64,000 nucleotides of DNA from Dama dama (taxonomy: Eukaryota > Chordata > Mammalia > Artiodactyla > Cervidae). The notes beneath the pieces were generated by a model that searched no databases, had not been told where the DNA came from, and worked only from the letters and a program-made list of their open reading frames with translations. A program made the translations under genes and the position numbers. Location: NCBI RefSeq assembly GCF_033118175.1, contig NC_083710.1:42191501-42255500 (forward strand). The letters are read 5' to 3'. Positions 46,843 to 60,062 of the stretch are shown here, in pieces. Numbering within the stretch: the stretch's first letter is position 1; every line of letters starts with the position of its first letter.

Positions 46843-48205
46843 CTCTGTTATGTCTAATGCTTTTCTTGGTCTATGTTTTATGACTGCTTTCAAATTTGTG
46901 CAATGCTAAAATATGTTTTATGTTATGGCAATGAGTTGTCAGCTAGTCTTAGTTTCCAATGTGAGTTTTTTTTTTTTTTTTTTTTTTGGTTTGTTTGTTT
47001 GTTTCTATGTCATGATAACTATCTAACATGAAGAGACAAAGTTGAAGAGCTAATTAGACTCTATTTTAAACTGAAATTTTAAGTTTAAATTGAAATATCT
47101 CTACCATAGTTCATGGAATACATTGATATATTTCTGATGCTATTCATTTGACTCCAATATTGATTTTTTTTTCATGAAGAGTAAAGTCTGTATTAGTGTG
47201 ATTACCCGTATTTTATACATACTCATCCAGATTGTAATTTAAAGAGTGACATTTCTTCATAGTGTAGCAACTTCACCATTTTTGGTTCCACTAGAAATAG
47301 TAAAATTAATACATCTAAATAGAAAATTATTTGTTTTTTCATATCACATTATCATTTTGTTTTCTCAATCACCTACTACAAATTTTAACAATTAATTAGC
47401 ACATCATGTTTACTTGTGAAGAAGAAAAGTTTTTTTCAAATGGCACTGTTTTTTTTGAAGAACAAAAAGTAACATAAAATATGTAAACGATAATGTCAGT
47501 TTAGGGTTCTGTTTTTGAAATTTTTTAAAGTTCAAGATGAATTTATAAAATGTAATCTTACAAAAATTGTCTCAATTTATCATTCAAACATCTAGCACAG
47601 TTTTAAGATATAATTATTATTATGAGTATTATTTCAAATTTTGTGCTCACATTAGTCAAGAAATTTAAAAGTCATATAAGTGTGTTTTAAACCATATACA
47701 CAATCTTTTACATTTATAGTTTCCTGATAACATGCTTTAAAATAAATATATTATACAGAAATTATAAAACAACTGATCAAGGAAAACAAAAGCTTAGTTA
47801 TTTGGGTATATAAATTTATTGACACAATGTGTAGTTCTACTCTTAAAGTGTACCTATGACTGCAAGGTTCCTGGCAGTAACTTTCTATAGCTGAGGAAAC
47901 TGCCCTGATTTGCACTGACTTTCAATAGCTTCCCTCAGGCAAATACCTGCAGACAATCATCTGTGCATGCCTGTCTATAGGCAGAGGAAAGCCTTAGAAC
48001 AGCAGCTCTGTAAAAGTAATTATTCCCTTGACTGTTATAAAAAGGACATTAGAGGATACAGGAGATATATATATATATATATATATAAGCTCTCATTTGT
48101 TTTCATTCCAAAGATTTTGACAAAGTTGTCATTGATTTTTAATATGATTTAAAAGACAAATCAGTCAATATATTGCTATGCTGTAGGTTGAAAATCATAT
48201 ATATG
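46843..48205. other. Unassigned, with short simple repeats
   Basis: A 22-base T run followed by (GTTT)n lies at 46966-47003, and an (AT)n tract at 48066-48087. No gene is supported. Confidence 0.45.
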
Positions 48206-48206
48206 T

Positions 48207-48392
48207 ATGTATTAGTCACTCAGTTGTGGTCGACTTTATGCTATCCCATGGGTTGTAACCTGCTAGGCTACCCTGTCCATGGGATTCTCCGAGCAAGAAT
48301 ACTGGAGTGGGCTCCCATTCCCTTCTCCAGGGCATTTTCTTGCCTCAATGCAAGCAAATGCCTTACCATCTGAGCCACCAGGGGAGCCCTTG
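48207..48392 (-). mobile_element. Bov-tA SINE, antisense
   Basis: Body GTCACTCAGTTGTGGTCGAC through GCAAGAATACTGGAGTGGGC, then the reversed tRNA-derived head (CTTACCATCTGAGCCACCAG). A deletion removes part of the junction between body and head. Confidence 0.88.
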
Positions 48393-48394
48393 AA

Positions 48395-50425
48395 GATAAT
48401 AATTATTGTATATATGACTTATTCAGTTCTAATAAACCAATCTCCATTGATTAAGCACTCTGCATGCTCTGAGCACTATGATTGGTGCAATATGAATTTT
48501 TAAAAATAAGTTTAAGAGGAATAGGCTTGAAGTTAGAAGGAATTGCAATAGAATCCTGTCTTTGCGTTTTGGCTGCATTCCTATTTTGAATTAAATAATC
48601 TCCTTAAAAGCTAGAAATTTCAGTATAAAATAGAGAAATATTGCCTAATTCAATGAGTGGTTATGACTGAAATTTTATAATCTGTTTTAAGATCTCAGCT
48701 CAATAGCCCCATAATAACTCTAGAAAAAGGACTGAGTAAATGTAAGTCATTACTATTATCATAGTACAAAAAATCTCTTAGCATTAAATGTGAAGACACA
48801 GTTACATGGGTGTTAATTTTGTGTCTACCTGAGAAATTCTTAACATATCTAAAAGGAAAAACCCCAAGAAGTATATCTCAAAACATCCTTAGTAAAGATT
48901 AAAATAGTTTACAAATGTGGACTAAAATTAAAAAGTGATTTATAAATATATTCTTGCACATTTCTACAAGAAATATCTTTATGTATATGGTAATTCCATG
49001 GTTTTAAAACATTTATGGAAATTTTTTTAAATAATTAATTGAATGAGACAGGTAGATGTACCAATTTAACTAACAGATGAGTCATTTTTTTCTGGGAGAG
49101 AAATATTAAAATATAACAGCAATATTCACTCATGATATAAACTGGAAAGGAGTCAGTGATGAGGAAAGGATCATAATTATTAAGAGTAATGAAACTGGCA
49201 GAAAAGTTTCACCAAAAACTAGTTTACATCACCCAGAAAGATTTTATTAGGCAAAAGCAATGCTAATAGCTAAGCAAAGTATTTATCCAGAAAGGAACTC
49301 AAAGAAATCATGTATTGATAACTGAAATACTAGAACAACACTAAAACTCATAATAAAAAGGATAGTATATGCTGCTTATATGTTAGAGTCTAAATTTTGT
49401 CTTCAATGTTATTTCCTCCAAAATTTAATATCTACATATATGTAGTCAGAATTATGCATAAAATTGTTACATTAACAGGCATAAAATATTTTTACATTTG
49501 TAACACTCCTAGTGAAGAGCAAAAATAATAAGCCTAATCAAATATTTCTACTTGTCAAAAGATTTCTACTAAGACAGACATACTTGCTTGAGAGTAGTCT
49601 AACTAACCAGAGGTTACATGATTTACAAAACCATTTTTATTAGTCACACAAGTAAAATGTAATATCTTTAGAATACAATATAAATAGTTAATGCTGGTGA
49701 GCATTATTCATTTTAGGAAATGAATAATTAATATTTCTTTCATTCTCAGTTTAGAACCAAGTGAAAAGTAAAACATATAGGAGATCCACAAAGAGGGATC
49801 AATATGACAACTTTTAACTGATAAATAGATTTGGAAGTGTGGCTTTAGATCTGTTGATCAAGTATTGATAATGGTTCGATAACTAAAACATATTTTACAG
49901 AAAACTTTTACCCATTTTTCTGCTCCATCTGCTAATTACCTTTTAATAACTCAATTAATTCAAGAAACCTAGACCAATACAAAACAGTCTTTGAGAGCTG
50001 TAGAGCCAAAGATAGCCATATTTCTAAAAATTCATCTCAGTTGTTTTCAACAGAGATAAAGAAAAGAACCTTTCAGAATCTGAGGTCAGATGTAACAGAG
50101 AACAAGGGGGTATTTCCTGGGAGTAGGATTAGGGATAAATGAAAGTACCTACTGCATCTCCAAATCAAAGCCTTGTGTAATGTTTCCCCAGTGGGATTTA
50201 AAAATTGCTATATCTTGACTACAATAATTTGAGCATGTAATCTTTAATGCAAGTATACTCAAATACTCAACTGTATCCATAAATCCAACTCAATAATGTA
50301 TTCAGAGTGTATTGCTTTGAGCAATGCAACTTCCTGTTGTGTTTTATTTAAAAAAAAAAAAAAGTTGCCTAAATAAGCATAAAGCAACTAAATTTAAAAA
50401 AAAAATTGCTATGGATTGATGACCA
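48395..50425. other. Unassigned AT-rich intergenic sequence
   Basis: No gene, RNA or named repeat is supported. A runs lie at 50349-50363 and 50394-50405. Confidence 0.45.
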
Positions 50426-50787
50426 TGAAGTATTTTTTTTTAAGTTGAAGAATAATTGCTTTACAATATTGTGTTGCTTTCTGCCATACAGCAACATGAA
50501 TCAGCCACAGGCATACATTTGTCCTCCCCCTCTTGAACCTCTTCCACACCCCACCCCATCACTGCCCTCTAAGTTGGAGCATCAGGTTTGAGCTTCCTGC
50601 ATCATAGAGAAAATTCCTACCTGCTATCTCTTTCACATATGGTAATATATATTTCAATGCTACTCTCTCTGTTCATACTCTCTTTTCCCCATTGTATCCA
50701 CAAGTCTGTTCTCTATATCTGTATCTCCTTGCTAATCCATAAATAAGTTCATCAGTACTATCTTTCTAGATTTCATATATGTGCTTT

Positions 50788-51286
50788 CAGTTCAGTTCCA
50801 TCAGTTCAGTCGCTCAGCTGTGTCTGACTCTTTGTGACCCCGTGAACCACAGCACTCCAGGCCTCCCTGTCCATCACCAACTCCCGGAGTCCACCCAAAC
50901 CCATGTCCACTGAGTCGGTGATGCTATCCAACCATCTCATCCTCTGTTGTCTCCTTCTCCTCCTGCCCTCAATCTTTCCCAGCATCAGGGTTTTTTCAAA
51001 TGAGTCAGCTCTTCTCATCAGGTGGCCAAATTACTGGAGTTTCAGCTTCAACATCAGTCCTTCCAATGAACATCCAGGACTGATCTCCTTTAGGATGGAC
51101 TGGTTGGATCTCCTTGCAGTCCAAGGGACTCTCAAGTGTCTTCTCCAACACCACAGTTCAAAAGCATCAATTCTTATGTGCTCGGCTTTCTTTATAGTCC
51201 AACTCTCACATCCATACATGACCACTGGAAAAACCCATAGCGTTGAATAGACGGACCTTTGTTGGCAAAGTAATGTCTCTGCTTTT
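50788..51286 (-). mobile_element. BovB 3' fragment in the L1 3' UTR, antisense
   Basis: Antisense BovB from CAGTTCAGTTCCATCAGTTCAG to GTAATGTCTCTGCTTTT. 10-bp TSDs, TATGTGCTTT, lie at 50778-50787 and 51287-51296. The L1 sequence reads on across the insertion. Confidence 0.9.
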
Positions 51287-52134
51287 TATGTGCTTTATTA
51301 TATGATAATTGTCTTTCTCTTTCTGATTTACTTTACTCTGTATAATAGGCTCCAGGTTTATCCACCCTAGTAAAACTTACTCAAATACATTCCTGTTTAT
51401 GGCTGAGTAATATTCCATTGTATATATGTACCATGACTTCTTTATCCATTCCATCTGTCATTGAACACCTAGCTTGCTTCTATGTCCTAGCAATTGTAAA
51501 TAGTGTTGCAATGAACACTGGGGAACATGGGTCTTTATCAAATATGGTTTCTTAATGGTATATATCCAGTAGTGGGATTGTTGGGTCATATGGTAGTTTT
51601 ATTACTAGATTTTTAAGGAATATCAATGGTGTTCTCCTGACTAGCTATATCAATTTACATTCCTATGAACAAAGCAAGAGGGTTCACTTTTCTCCACACC
51701 CTCTCCAGCATTTAATGTTTGTAGATGATGGTGATTCTCATCTGACCAGGGTGAAGTGATACCTAAATTTTTTCTTTATTTGAATTTCTCTAGTAATGAG
51801 TGAAGTTGAACATCTTTTCATGTGTTTATTAGCCATTTGTATGACTTCTTTGGAGAAATATCTGTGTAGGTGTTTTGTTCAGTTGTTTCATTTGCTATTA
51901 TTTTCTTCCATTCTGAGATTGGTCTTTTCACCTTGTTTATAGTTCCCTTTTCTGTGCAAAAACTTGTAAGTTTAATTAGGTCTCACTTCCTTATTTTTGC
52001 TTTTATTTCTATTACTTTAGAAGATGAGTCATAAAAGATCTTGCTGTGATTTATGGCAAGGAGTGTACAGCCTATGCTTTCCTGTAAGAGCTTTATGGTT
52101 TCTGGTCTTCCTTTTAAGTCTTTAATCACTTTGG

Positions 52135-52137
<3 letters not shown>

Positions 52138-52166
<29 letters not shown>
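52138..52166. repeat. (GT)n microsatellite in L1
   Basis: About 14 GT units at the position where antisense L1 normally has a short TTTGTGT stretch. Confidence 0.85.
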
Positions 52167-52199
52167 TTTGTGAGTATGTATGGTGTTAGGAGGTGTTCT

Positions 52200-53001
52200 A
52201 TCAATATCAATAACCTCAGATATGCAGATGACACCACCCTTATAGCAGAAAGCAAAGATGCACTAAAGAGCCTCTTGATGAAAGTGAAAGAGGAGAGTGA
52301 AAAAGTTGGCTTAAAACTCAACGTCCAGAAAACTAATATCATGACATCAGGTCCCATCACTTCATGGCAAATAGATGGGGAAACAGTGGAAACAGTGACA
52401 GACTTTATTTTTTTGCACCCCAAAATCACTGCAGATGGTGACTGCAACCTTGAAATCAAAAGACACTCCTTGGAAGGAAAGTTATGACCAACCTAGACAG
52501 CACATTAAAAAGCAGAGACATTACGTTGCCAACAAGGATCTGTCTAGTCAAGGGTATGGTTTTTCCAGTAGTCATGTATGGATGTGAGAGTTGGTCTATA
52601 AAGAAAGCTGAGTGCCAAAGAATTGATGTTTTTGAACTGTGGTGTTGGAGAGGACTCTTGAGAGACCCTTGGACTACAAGGAGATCCAACCAGCCCATCC
52701 TAAAGGAAATCAGTCCTGAATAGTCATTGGAAGGACTGATGCTGAAGCAGAAGCTCCAATACTTTGGCCACCTGATGAGAAGAACTGACTCATTGGGAAA
52801 GACCCTGATGCTGGGAAAGATTGAAGGTGGGAGGAGAAGGGGACTACAGAGGATGAGATGGCTGGATGGCATCACTGACTCAATGGACATGAATTTGAGT
52901 AAATTCCGGGAGTTGGTGATGGACAGGGAGGCCTGGCATGCTGCAATCCATGAGTCACAAAGAATCAGACATGACTTAGGGACTGAACTGAACTTTACTG
53001 A
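52200..53001 (+). mobile_element. BovB 3' fragment in L1 ORF2, sense
   Basis: Starts at the NNLRYADDTTL region of the RT (active box intact) and reads in short frames to the BovB tail GGGACTGAACTGAAC. TSDs AGGAGGTGTTCT (52188-52199) and AGGAGGTGTCT (53002-53012) differ by one base. Confidence 0.9.
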
Positions 53002-54883
53002 AGGAGGTGTCTGGTTTCATTCTTTTACATGTAGTTGTCCAGTTTTCCCATAGCCACTTATCAAAGAGGCTGTTTTTTATCCATTGTATATTCTTGCTTC
53101 CTTTGTCAAAGACAAGGTGCTCAAAGGTATGTGGGTTATCTCTGTCCTTTCTATCTTGCTCTGTTGGCCTATATTTCGTACCAATACAATACTGTCTTGA
53201 TAACTGTAGCTCTGTAGTATAGTCTAAAGTCAGGAAAGTTGATTCCTCCGGCTCTGTTTTTTCTTTCTCAAGATTGCTTTGGTTATTCAGGATCATTTGT
53301 ATTTCCAAACATATTATGAATTTTTTTTAAACTCTAATTCTGTGAAAATATCATTGGTAGTTTGATAGGAATTGCATTGAATCTGTAGATTGCTTTGGGT
53401 AGTATAATCATTTTCACATTATTAATTTTTCCTATACAGGAACATGGTATTTCTCTCCATTTGTTTGTATCATCTTTGATTTCCTTCATCAGGGTCTTAT
53501 AATTTCTGTTCATTGGTCTTTTACCTCATTAGATAGGTTTATTTGTAGGGATTTTATTCTTTTTTGCAATGATGAGTGGAATTGTTTCCTTAATTTCTCT
53601 TTCTGATAATTCATTGTTAACTTATAGGAATGCAAGGGATTTCTGTATATGAATTTTATGTCCTATAACTTTACTATATTTGGTGATTAATTCTACTAAT
53701 TTTCTGGTGGCATCTTTAGGGTTTTCAATGTATACATTTATATCATATGCAGACAGTCAGAGCTTTACTTCTTTTCCAATATGTATTCCTTTTATTTCTT
53801 TTTCTTCTCTAATTGCTGTGGCTAGGACTTCCAAACCTATGTTGAATATTAATGGACACTCTTGTCTTGTTCCTGATTTAGAGGAAATTGTTTAAAGTTT
53901 TCATTGTTGACATAAACATTTGCTGTGAGTTTGTCATATGTGGCCTTTATTATGTTGAGGCATATTTCTTCTATGCCTGCTTCTGGACAGTTTTTACCAT
54001 AAATTTGTACTGAAATTTGTCAAAAATTTTCTCTGCATCTATTTAGGTGATTATAATGTTTTTATCTTTTAGTTTGTTAATATGATGTATCACATTGATT
54101 GTTTAGCATGCATGGAAAAATCCTTGCATTGCTGAGATAAGCCAACTTGATCATGATGTATGATTATTTTAATGTATTGTTGGATTCTATTTGCTAGAAC
54201 TTTGTTGAGGATTTTTACATCTATTTTCATCAATGATATTGGCCTGTAATTTTATTGTGATATCTTTGTCTGATTTTGGTATCAGGGTGTTTATGGTCTC
54301 ACAGAATGTGGGGGTTTTCCTTCCTCTGCAATTTTCTGGAAGATATTGAGCAGAATAACTGTCAGTGCTTCTTTAAGCCATGGTAGAATTCACCTGTGAA
54401 GCCATATGGTTCCAGGCTTTTGTTGGCTGGAAAATTTTTTATTACAGATTTGATTTCTGTATTTTTTATTGATTTATCTGTTCATATTTTCTATTACTTC
54501 CTGATTCAGTTTTGAAAAGTTATATTTTTCTAAGATTTTGTCCATTTCTTTAAATCTGTTCATTTTACTGGCATATAGTTGCTTTCAGTAGTCTCTTTTG
54601 AACCTTTGTATTTCTGCATTATCTGTTATATCTCCTCCTTTTTCATTTATTGATTTGAGTCACACTTTTTTTCTTGATGAGTCTGCAAAATTGTCATTTT
54701 TAAAAAAATCTTATCAATGGACCAGATTTTAGTTTTATTGATCTTTACTATAATCTCCTTCATTTCTTTTTCACTTATTTCTGTTCTGATCTTTAAGGCC
54801 AGGAGTATTTTGACTTTCCTTTTTAAGTAGAATTGTTAATTGCAATTATTTGACCCTTGTTTTACCACTGAATACTTGGTGAA

Positions 54884-55690
54884 GCCAGGGAAAGTATAAA
54901 TAACCTCAAATATGTAGTTGACACCACCCTTATGGCAGAAAACAAAGAGGAACTAAAGAGCCTCTTGATTAAAGTAAAAGAGGAGAATGAAAAAGCTGGC
55001 TTAAAAGTAACCATTCAAAAAAACTAAGATGATAGCATCCGGTCCCATCACTTCATGGCAAATAGATGGGAAAACATTGGGAACAGTGACAGACTTTATT
55101 TTCTTGGGCCCCCAAATCACTGCAGATGATGACTGCAGCCATGAAATTAAAAGACACTTGCTCCTAGGAAGAAAAATTATGAACAAACTAGACAGCATAT
55201 TAAAAACCAGAGACATCACTTTCCTGACAAATGCCCATATAGTTAAAGATATGTTTTTCCTAGCAGACATGTATGGTTGTGAGAGTTGGACTATAAATAA
55301 GTCTGAGCACTGAAGAATTGATACTTTTGAACTGTGGAGATGTAGAAGACTCTTGAGAGTTCCTAAGACTGCAAGTAGATCAAACCAGTGTCAATCCTAA
55401 AGGAACTCAGTTCTGAATATTAATTGGAAGGATTGATGCTGAAGCTGAAGCTCCAATACTTTGGCCACATGATGTAAAGAGCTGACTCATTGGAAAAGGC
55501 TCCAATGCTGGGAAAGATTGAAGGCAGGAGGAGAAGGGGATAACAGTGGATGAGATGGTTGAATGGCATCACTGACTTGATGGACATGAATTTGAGCAAG
55601 CTCTGGGTGACGGTGATGCACAGGGAAGCCTGGCTTGCTGAAGTCCATGATGTTGCAAAGAGTTGGACAGTTGGACATGACTGAACAAGA
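54884..55690 (+). mobile_element. BovB 3' fragment, sense
   Basis: Starts at GCCAGGGAAAGTATAAATAACC (the KIAGRNINNL region) and runs to the GACATGACTGAACAAGA tail. Perfect 10-bp TSDs, ACTTGGTGAA, lie at 54874-54883 and 55691-55700. The YADD box is altered (YVVD-like). A local duplication GTTGGACAGTTGGACA is near 55662. Confidence 0.9.
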
Positions 55691-55700
55691 ACTTGGTGAA

Positions 55701-58700
55701 CTCAGGCTGATAACTTATAGGAGTCACATCTGACCTGATACAAAGATGGCTATGTATCACCAGAGATTCTAGAATTTTGAGTTGGATGTAGTGATGGGTT
55801 GAAATTTTTATGGAGATATGATGAATGTTTTCTTTAATGGTAATAAGAAAAAGATATTTTATGATAAAAATTTTGGCTATTTTTAGCAAGTGGCTTATGG
55901 GTGAAAGTGGCAAGTGTCATTTCAGGGTTGAAATAATAAAAAGACCGCTCATAATATTCCATGTTTTCTTTTATTCTTGAAGTAACCCTGAAACACTCAT
56001 GTTGAGATTATGGAAACAATAGAGAAAGATAAGATTGAAGAAAGATTAAAAAAAAAAAAGATTGAAGAAAGATTGAAGATAAGATTGAAGAAAGACTGCT
56101 AGTTACAAGGAGCTATCAAAGAATTTCCCAAACTACTTCATAACTTCCTTTAATGGAAAACAAACATTTATTATAATAAATTCATGAAATGTGGTGATTT
56201 AATTTTTGCTATTATAGTTCTAATTTTTATCTTATCTATCTCTAAGTCATGTATATAATGCCATAATTTACATGAAATTAAGCCTGCACATATGAAAATA
56301 TAAACCAATGGAAAACTCCTACAAATTGAGTGATTCACTTTTCTTTGCAGAGTTGAGACATTAGGAGAGGTTTTCTTATAGAAGTCTTGCTCTTTTGGAA
56401 CAAATGTCAGAGGGAAGGAAGTTTTCCCATAAACAAGCCTGGAAGGAATATGTACTATATGTTAATTGGGACATTAACTTTACAAATATATGTACTACTT
56501 ACTTATAAAACATTTTAAAACATGTAGGTGAAGTGCGATCCATTAATTTCAGGCATAAATAAATAGATGTTTCTATAATTATCCTGCAAATCATGTCATT
56601 TTTTAAAGATTAAATGGAACTCAATTAATAATTATGAGGAAAACTAATGTAAACTAGGACTCTTCTGCTAAAACTAGGCCATATGATTATCCTCTCTAAA
56701 AGCTTTTTCAAAGCTCTGGAAATTACCTGTATTTTCCTTTCCTTTCTTCTTCTTCTTGAAAAATAAATTGAAATAAAACAAACAAACAAAAAATTCCTTT
56801 CTTTCCTTGAAACGCAATTGATGAAAATATAGATTTTCATACCACTATTGGAGTTTAGATTTAAAAATGAAAATATTCTTGGAGACTACACTGATTGGTG
56901 TATACTTGCTCATAGTCGAAGGCAGTCACCCATAGCATAAATCGGAGGGGGTTGAGAGCGAGGGTGTGAGAGTTCCCAAAGTAAAACAAAGGGTAATAAG
57001 TAATGACTGCATTCCTCAAAGACAAATTTCACTTACTTCAGTCTTGCAAAGAGCCAGCAATATCTGAATATATAGTTCTTAAAAGTGAATTATCATTAAC
57101 CTTGAGAGAAATTTCATGGTGCATGTTATATTGTTCTCATTTTATTTCTAATTTCAGACTGAGGTCTACTGCCAAGCAACTTTTTTTCTCCTTCAATAAT
57201 TACCTGAAATCCAAACTTCAACATGAAGTTTTCAGTGATTAAGTCGTTTAAATAAATTAAATAGTCTTGAGCAATAATCAGTCAGAGCAGTTATCCATTT
57301 TAGATGAGTCATCTGAATAATAAATGCTTAAAAAAGTCCTCTTCAATCACATTTAGCCTGAATTTTTTCTATAATTGCCTTAATTTCTAGCACAATTTTA
57401 GCACAATTACTAAATGTCCACACACTTCTTTTACAATTTTACTACCCAATTCATTTTCTCTTGCTCATCAGCTTTGCAAATTAATAGTATGTTAAGTACA
57501 TCACAGTAGCTTACTTGAAAGGAATGTTAAAGTGAATTTTTGTAAATGACTAATAAACGTGCCTTAAAAGACATCCAGGAATCTTTAAGATTCTCATTCT
57601 AGAGCAAACCTGTATTTATGTCTAAATTACATTTTCCTTTTGACATTGAAATTCATTAATGTCCACAAAGTTATTAAAAAGGATAAGAATAACTACTTAT
57701 TCATTTAGTCCCCGAAATGAAACAGGTGCTATACTAGGCATTTTATGTATATTGTCTTATGTTTATTCTAGAAATAAGGCCGTGAGCTATATTTATGCTT
57801 ATTTTAATATTTGGAACTTACACACAAATCAGGCATTTCCTACATAAATATAGTTTTATGTGTTTTCTTTCAAAATTTCTAACTTTTATAAAAATAACAA
57901 ATTCTATAGAGGCACAGAGCATGTCTTGTCTCTTTTACTTGTTCTGCACCACCTCTACCTCATTCAAGAATAATAACGGTATTACATTTCAGGAAATATT
58001 CTTAACCACAAATATTAAAATTTTAGGAAATTACTTTCTATGAAAAAATGAATAAAATATAATGTAAAGTTGCACAGCTGACTCAAAATTAACACTTGTT
58101 TTTATTGTAATTTGGCAAAAACTATTGTGAGACTTCAGCTATTTATGTGTCTCATACTTGTATTACATCTACAAATGCATCAGATAATTACTTAATTTTT
58201 CTTTCGCTCCATATGGAGTGAAAGAAGCCTATAAGAAAACCTCTCTTGATTTCTCAGCTCTGCAAAGAAAAACATGTTAATTATAAAATGAAGCACAAAT
58301 TTGTAAACAAAGAGCATAAGTCTATGTCAGATACTAAAATTGACCAGCAATCATTTTATGCTTTAACTTCTTGCTAAAAACACCCTAATTGTAACACTGT
58401 GAATAATTGTGACTTGTACCTTGACTGAATACCAGCCAGTCTTATCAAATGGGTTTTCTTTGACAAATTGTTATGTTCCCAATCTCCCTTTCCACTTGGA
58501 ATAGCTCTGGGACCATCTCTGTCCAGCTACATGTTGTACTGTGGGAAAATAATGTTGATGCAGTGGTAGCCTCCACAAACACTACAAGTAGGGCATGGGC
58601 CAGAAAGTTTCCAAACCAAATTAAAATGATCCAATCACAGGGCTTATCAAAATTAAGTGAAATGCAAGGGAGAGAGGTGATATTGATTAACACATTTAGG

Positions 58701-59085
58701 ATAGGATGCAAGCAAGATGGAAGCACCTCATTTTCCAAATCCTGGGTATGCAGTGTTTGTGTATCTTGTTTCTTTGTCTTATCAAATGCCCTTCTGGTAG
58801 GTATGAGGACCAGAATGGAGACTCTTAACAACTGAGCCAAATGACAGATGTCCTGAGCCAAAGACATTTGCTCCACTAGAGAGCTGCAAGAAGAAGTATA
58901 CATGGCCAAAGTAGTAGCTTCTCAAATATTCTGATGAGTAGCCATGACATGTACTTGTGTCTCTTTAGCAGAGAACTCATAGGTCTAGAATGGGTGTTAC
59001 CAGTGGGTGGCTCAATAAGACCTCATAAATATTTAGTGCTGGAATATTTTGAGACACTTATACATATCGAGCCTTATGTGTATTT
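55701..59085. other. Mostly unassigned intergenic sequence
   Basis: Contains an AAGATTGAAG repeat cluster at 56031-56096 and otherwise no named repeat. Overlapping frames on both strands at 58445-58909 (154 and 120 codons) have no domain I recognise, no helpful codon pattern and no clear exon borders. Confidence 0.45.
56031..56096. repeat. Three AAGATTGAAGAAAGA copies with an A run
   Basis: Copies start at 56031, 56058 and 56081. An A12 run (about 56047-56059) lies between the first two. Local duplication and a possible tail-only insertion are both plausible. Confidence 0.6.
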
Positions 59086-59087
59086 GT

Positions 59088-59290
59088 GTGTGTGTGTTCT
59101 CAGTCTGACTCTTTGCCACCCCATGCACTGCAGAATGGGGCAGGCTCCTTTGTCCATGGCATTTCCCAGGCAAGGATACTGAAGTGGGTTGCCATTTCCT
59201 TCTCCAGGGGATCTTCCTGACTCAGGGTTGAACCCACATCTTCTGCATTGGCAGGTGGATTCTTTACCACTGAGCCACCAGGGAAGCCCT
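59088..59290 (-). mobile_element. Bov-tA SINE, antisense
   Basis: TCTCAGTCTGACTC and CTCCTTTGTCCATGGC body, then GGGATCTTCCTGACTCAGGG and the reversed tRNA-derived head ending AGCCACCAGGGAAGCCC. Flanks TATGTGTATTT and CATGTATATTT may be a decayed TSD. Confidence 0.88.
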
Positions 59291-59839
59291 ACATGTATAT
59301 TTTGTATATCATAAATATTTACTACACCAATACCTCATGAAGATAAAGTATCTCTTGGTTCTCCAAATACTTGATTGGCTTATTAACTACTTACCTTTTA
59401 AGTAATATACCTTATGAGTTCTGCTTATGTCTAACTATTTGCTTACTGATTAACATGTCTATGTTCAAAATGACTAATTTTACCTATGTTTTATAAACTA
59501 CATATTTATTCATCTAAGATAATTGAATATTCTTAAAAGCAAATGCACATTTCAGATATAAGGGGAAAATGCTTCAGAGCATATAAGGGGATTATTTTTA
59601 ACTGATAAAATCAGACCTCATATTTTCTGTCTGCTTGCTTCCTTTCAGCTTGGGATGCTGGTATAAAGACATAACTGTGAGAGCCACGCTGTTTCTATAA
59701 TGTTGACAAGCCAACATGCTGGAGAACAAGTTGTTGCAGGTTGGAAAAAAAGTTGTTTTTTTTTTTTTTCTCTGTGTTCTTAACAACATCTTTTTCTCCA
59801 ATGAATGTAAGATATAACCTCTCCATTTAGTTCCTTGGA
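59291..59839. other. Unassigned
   Basis: AT-rich, with a T run near 59755-59769. No gene or named repeat. Confidence 0.4.
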
Positions 59840-60060
59840 GGTGCGTGCCTGTGTGAATGCTGAGTTATGTCCAACTCTTTGCAACCGCATGGACTGCAAC
59901 TCACCACGCTCCTCTGTCCACAGAATTTTCCAGGCAATAATACTGGTGTGAGTTGCCATTTCCTTTTCCAGAGAATCTTTCAGACTTAGGGATCAAACTG
60001 GCATCTTCTGTGTCTCCTGGCTTGGCAGCTGGATTTTTTACCACTGATCCATCTTTGGAA
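59840..60060 (-). mobile_element. Bov-tA-type SINE, antisense, diverged
   Basis: TGAGTTATGTCCAACTC, CTCCTCTGTCCACAG, TTGCCATTTCCTTTTCCAG and a mutated tRNA-derived head (GGGATCAAACTGGC, TTTTTTACCACTGATCC). More diverged than the copy at 27549. Confidence 0.85.
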
Positions 60061-60062
60061 GC

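Larger units (their letters stand above)
50430..54873 (-). mobile_element. L1, antisense, split by two BovBs
   Basis: The antisense 3' UTR begins near 50430 (TGCTTTACAATATTGTG). ORF2 C-terminus is at 51300-52200, then the middle of ORF2 at 53002-53900, and upstream ORF2 to about 54873. A 110-codon minus frame over 52976-53308 includes TEPEESTFLTLDYTTELQLS-type L1 sequence. BovB insertions at 50788-51286 and 52200-53001 have their own TSDs. It is the longest L1 copy in the window once the BovBs are removed (about 3.1 kb). Confidence 0.82.

Noticed and set aside
46966..47003. T22 plus (GTTT)n as another tail-only insertion
   Set aside because: No direct repeat flanks it, so simple repeat growth is enough.
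52200..54910. Shared BovB 5' truncation point at the two sense copies (52200 and 54884)
   Set aside because: After placing the TSDs, the start points differ by about a dozen bases, so an exact hotspot is not supported.
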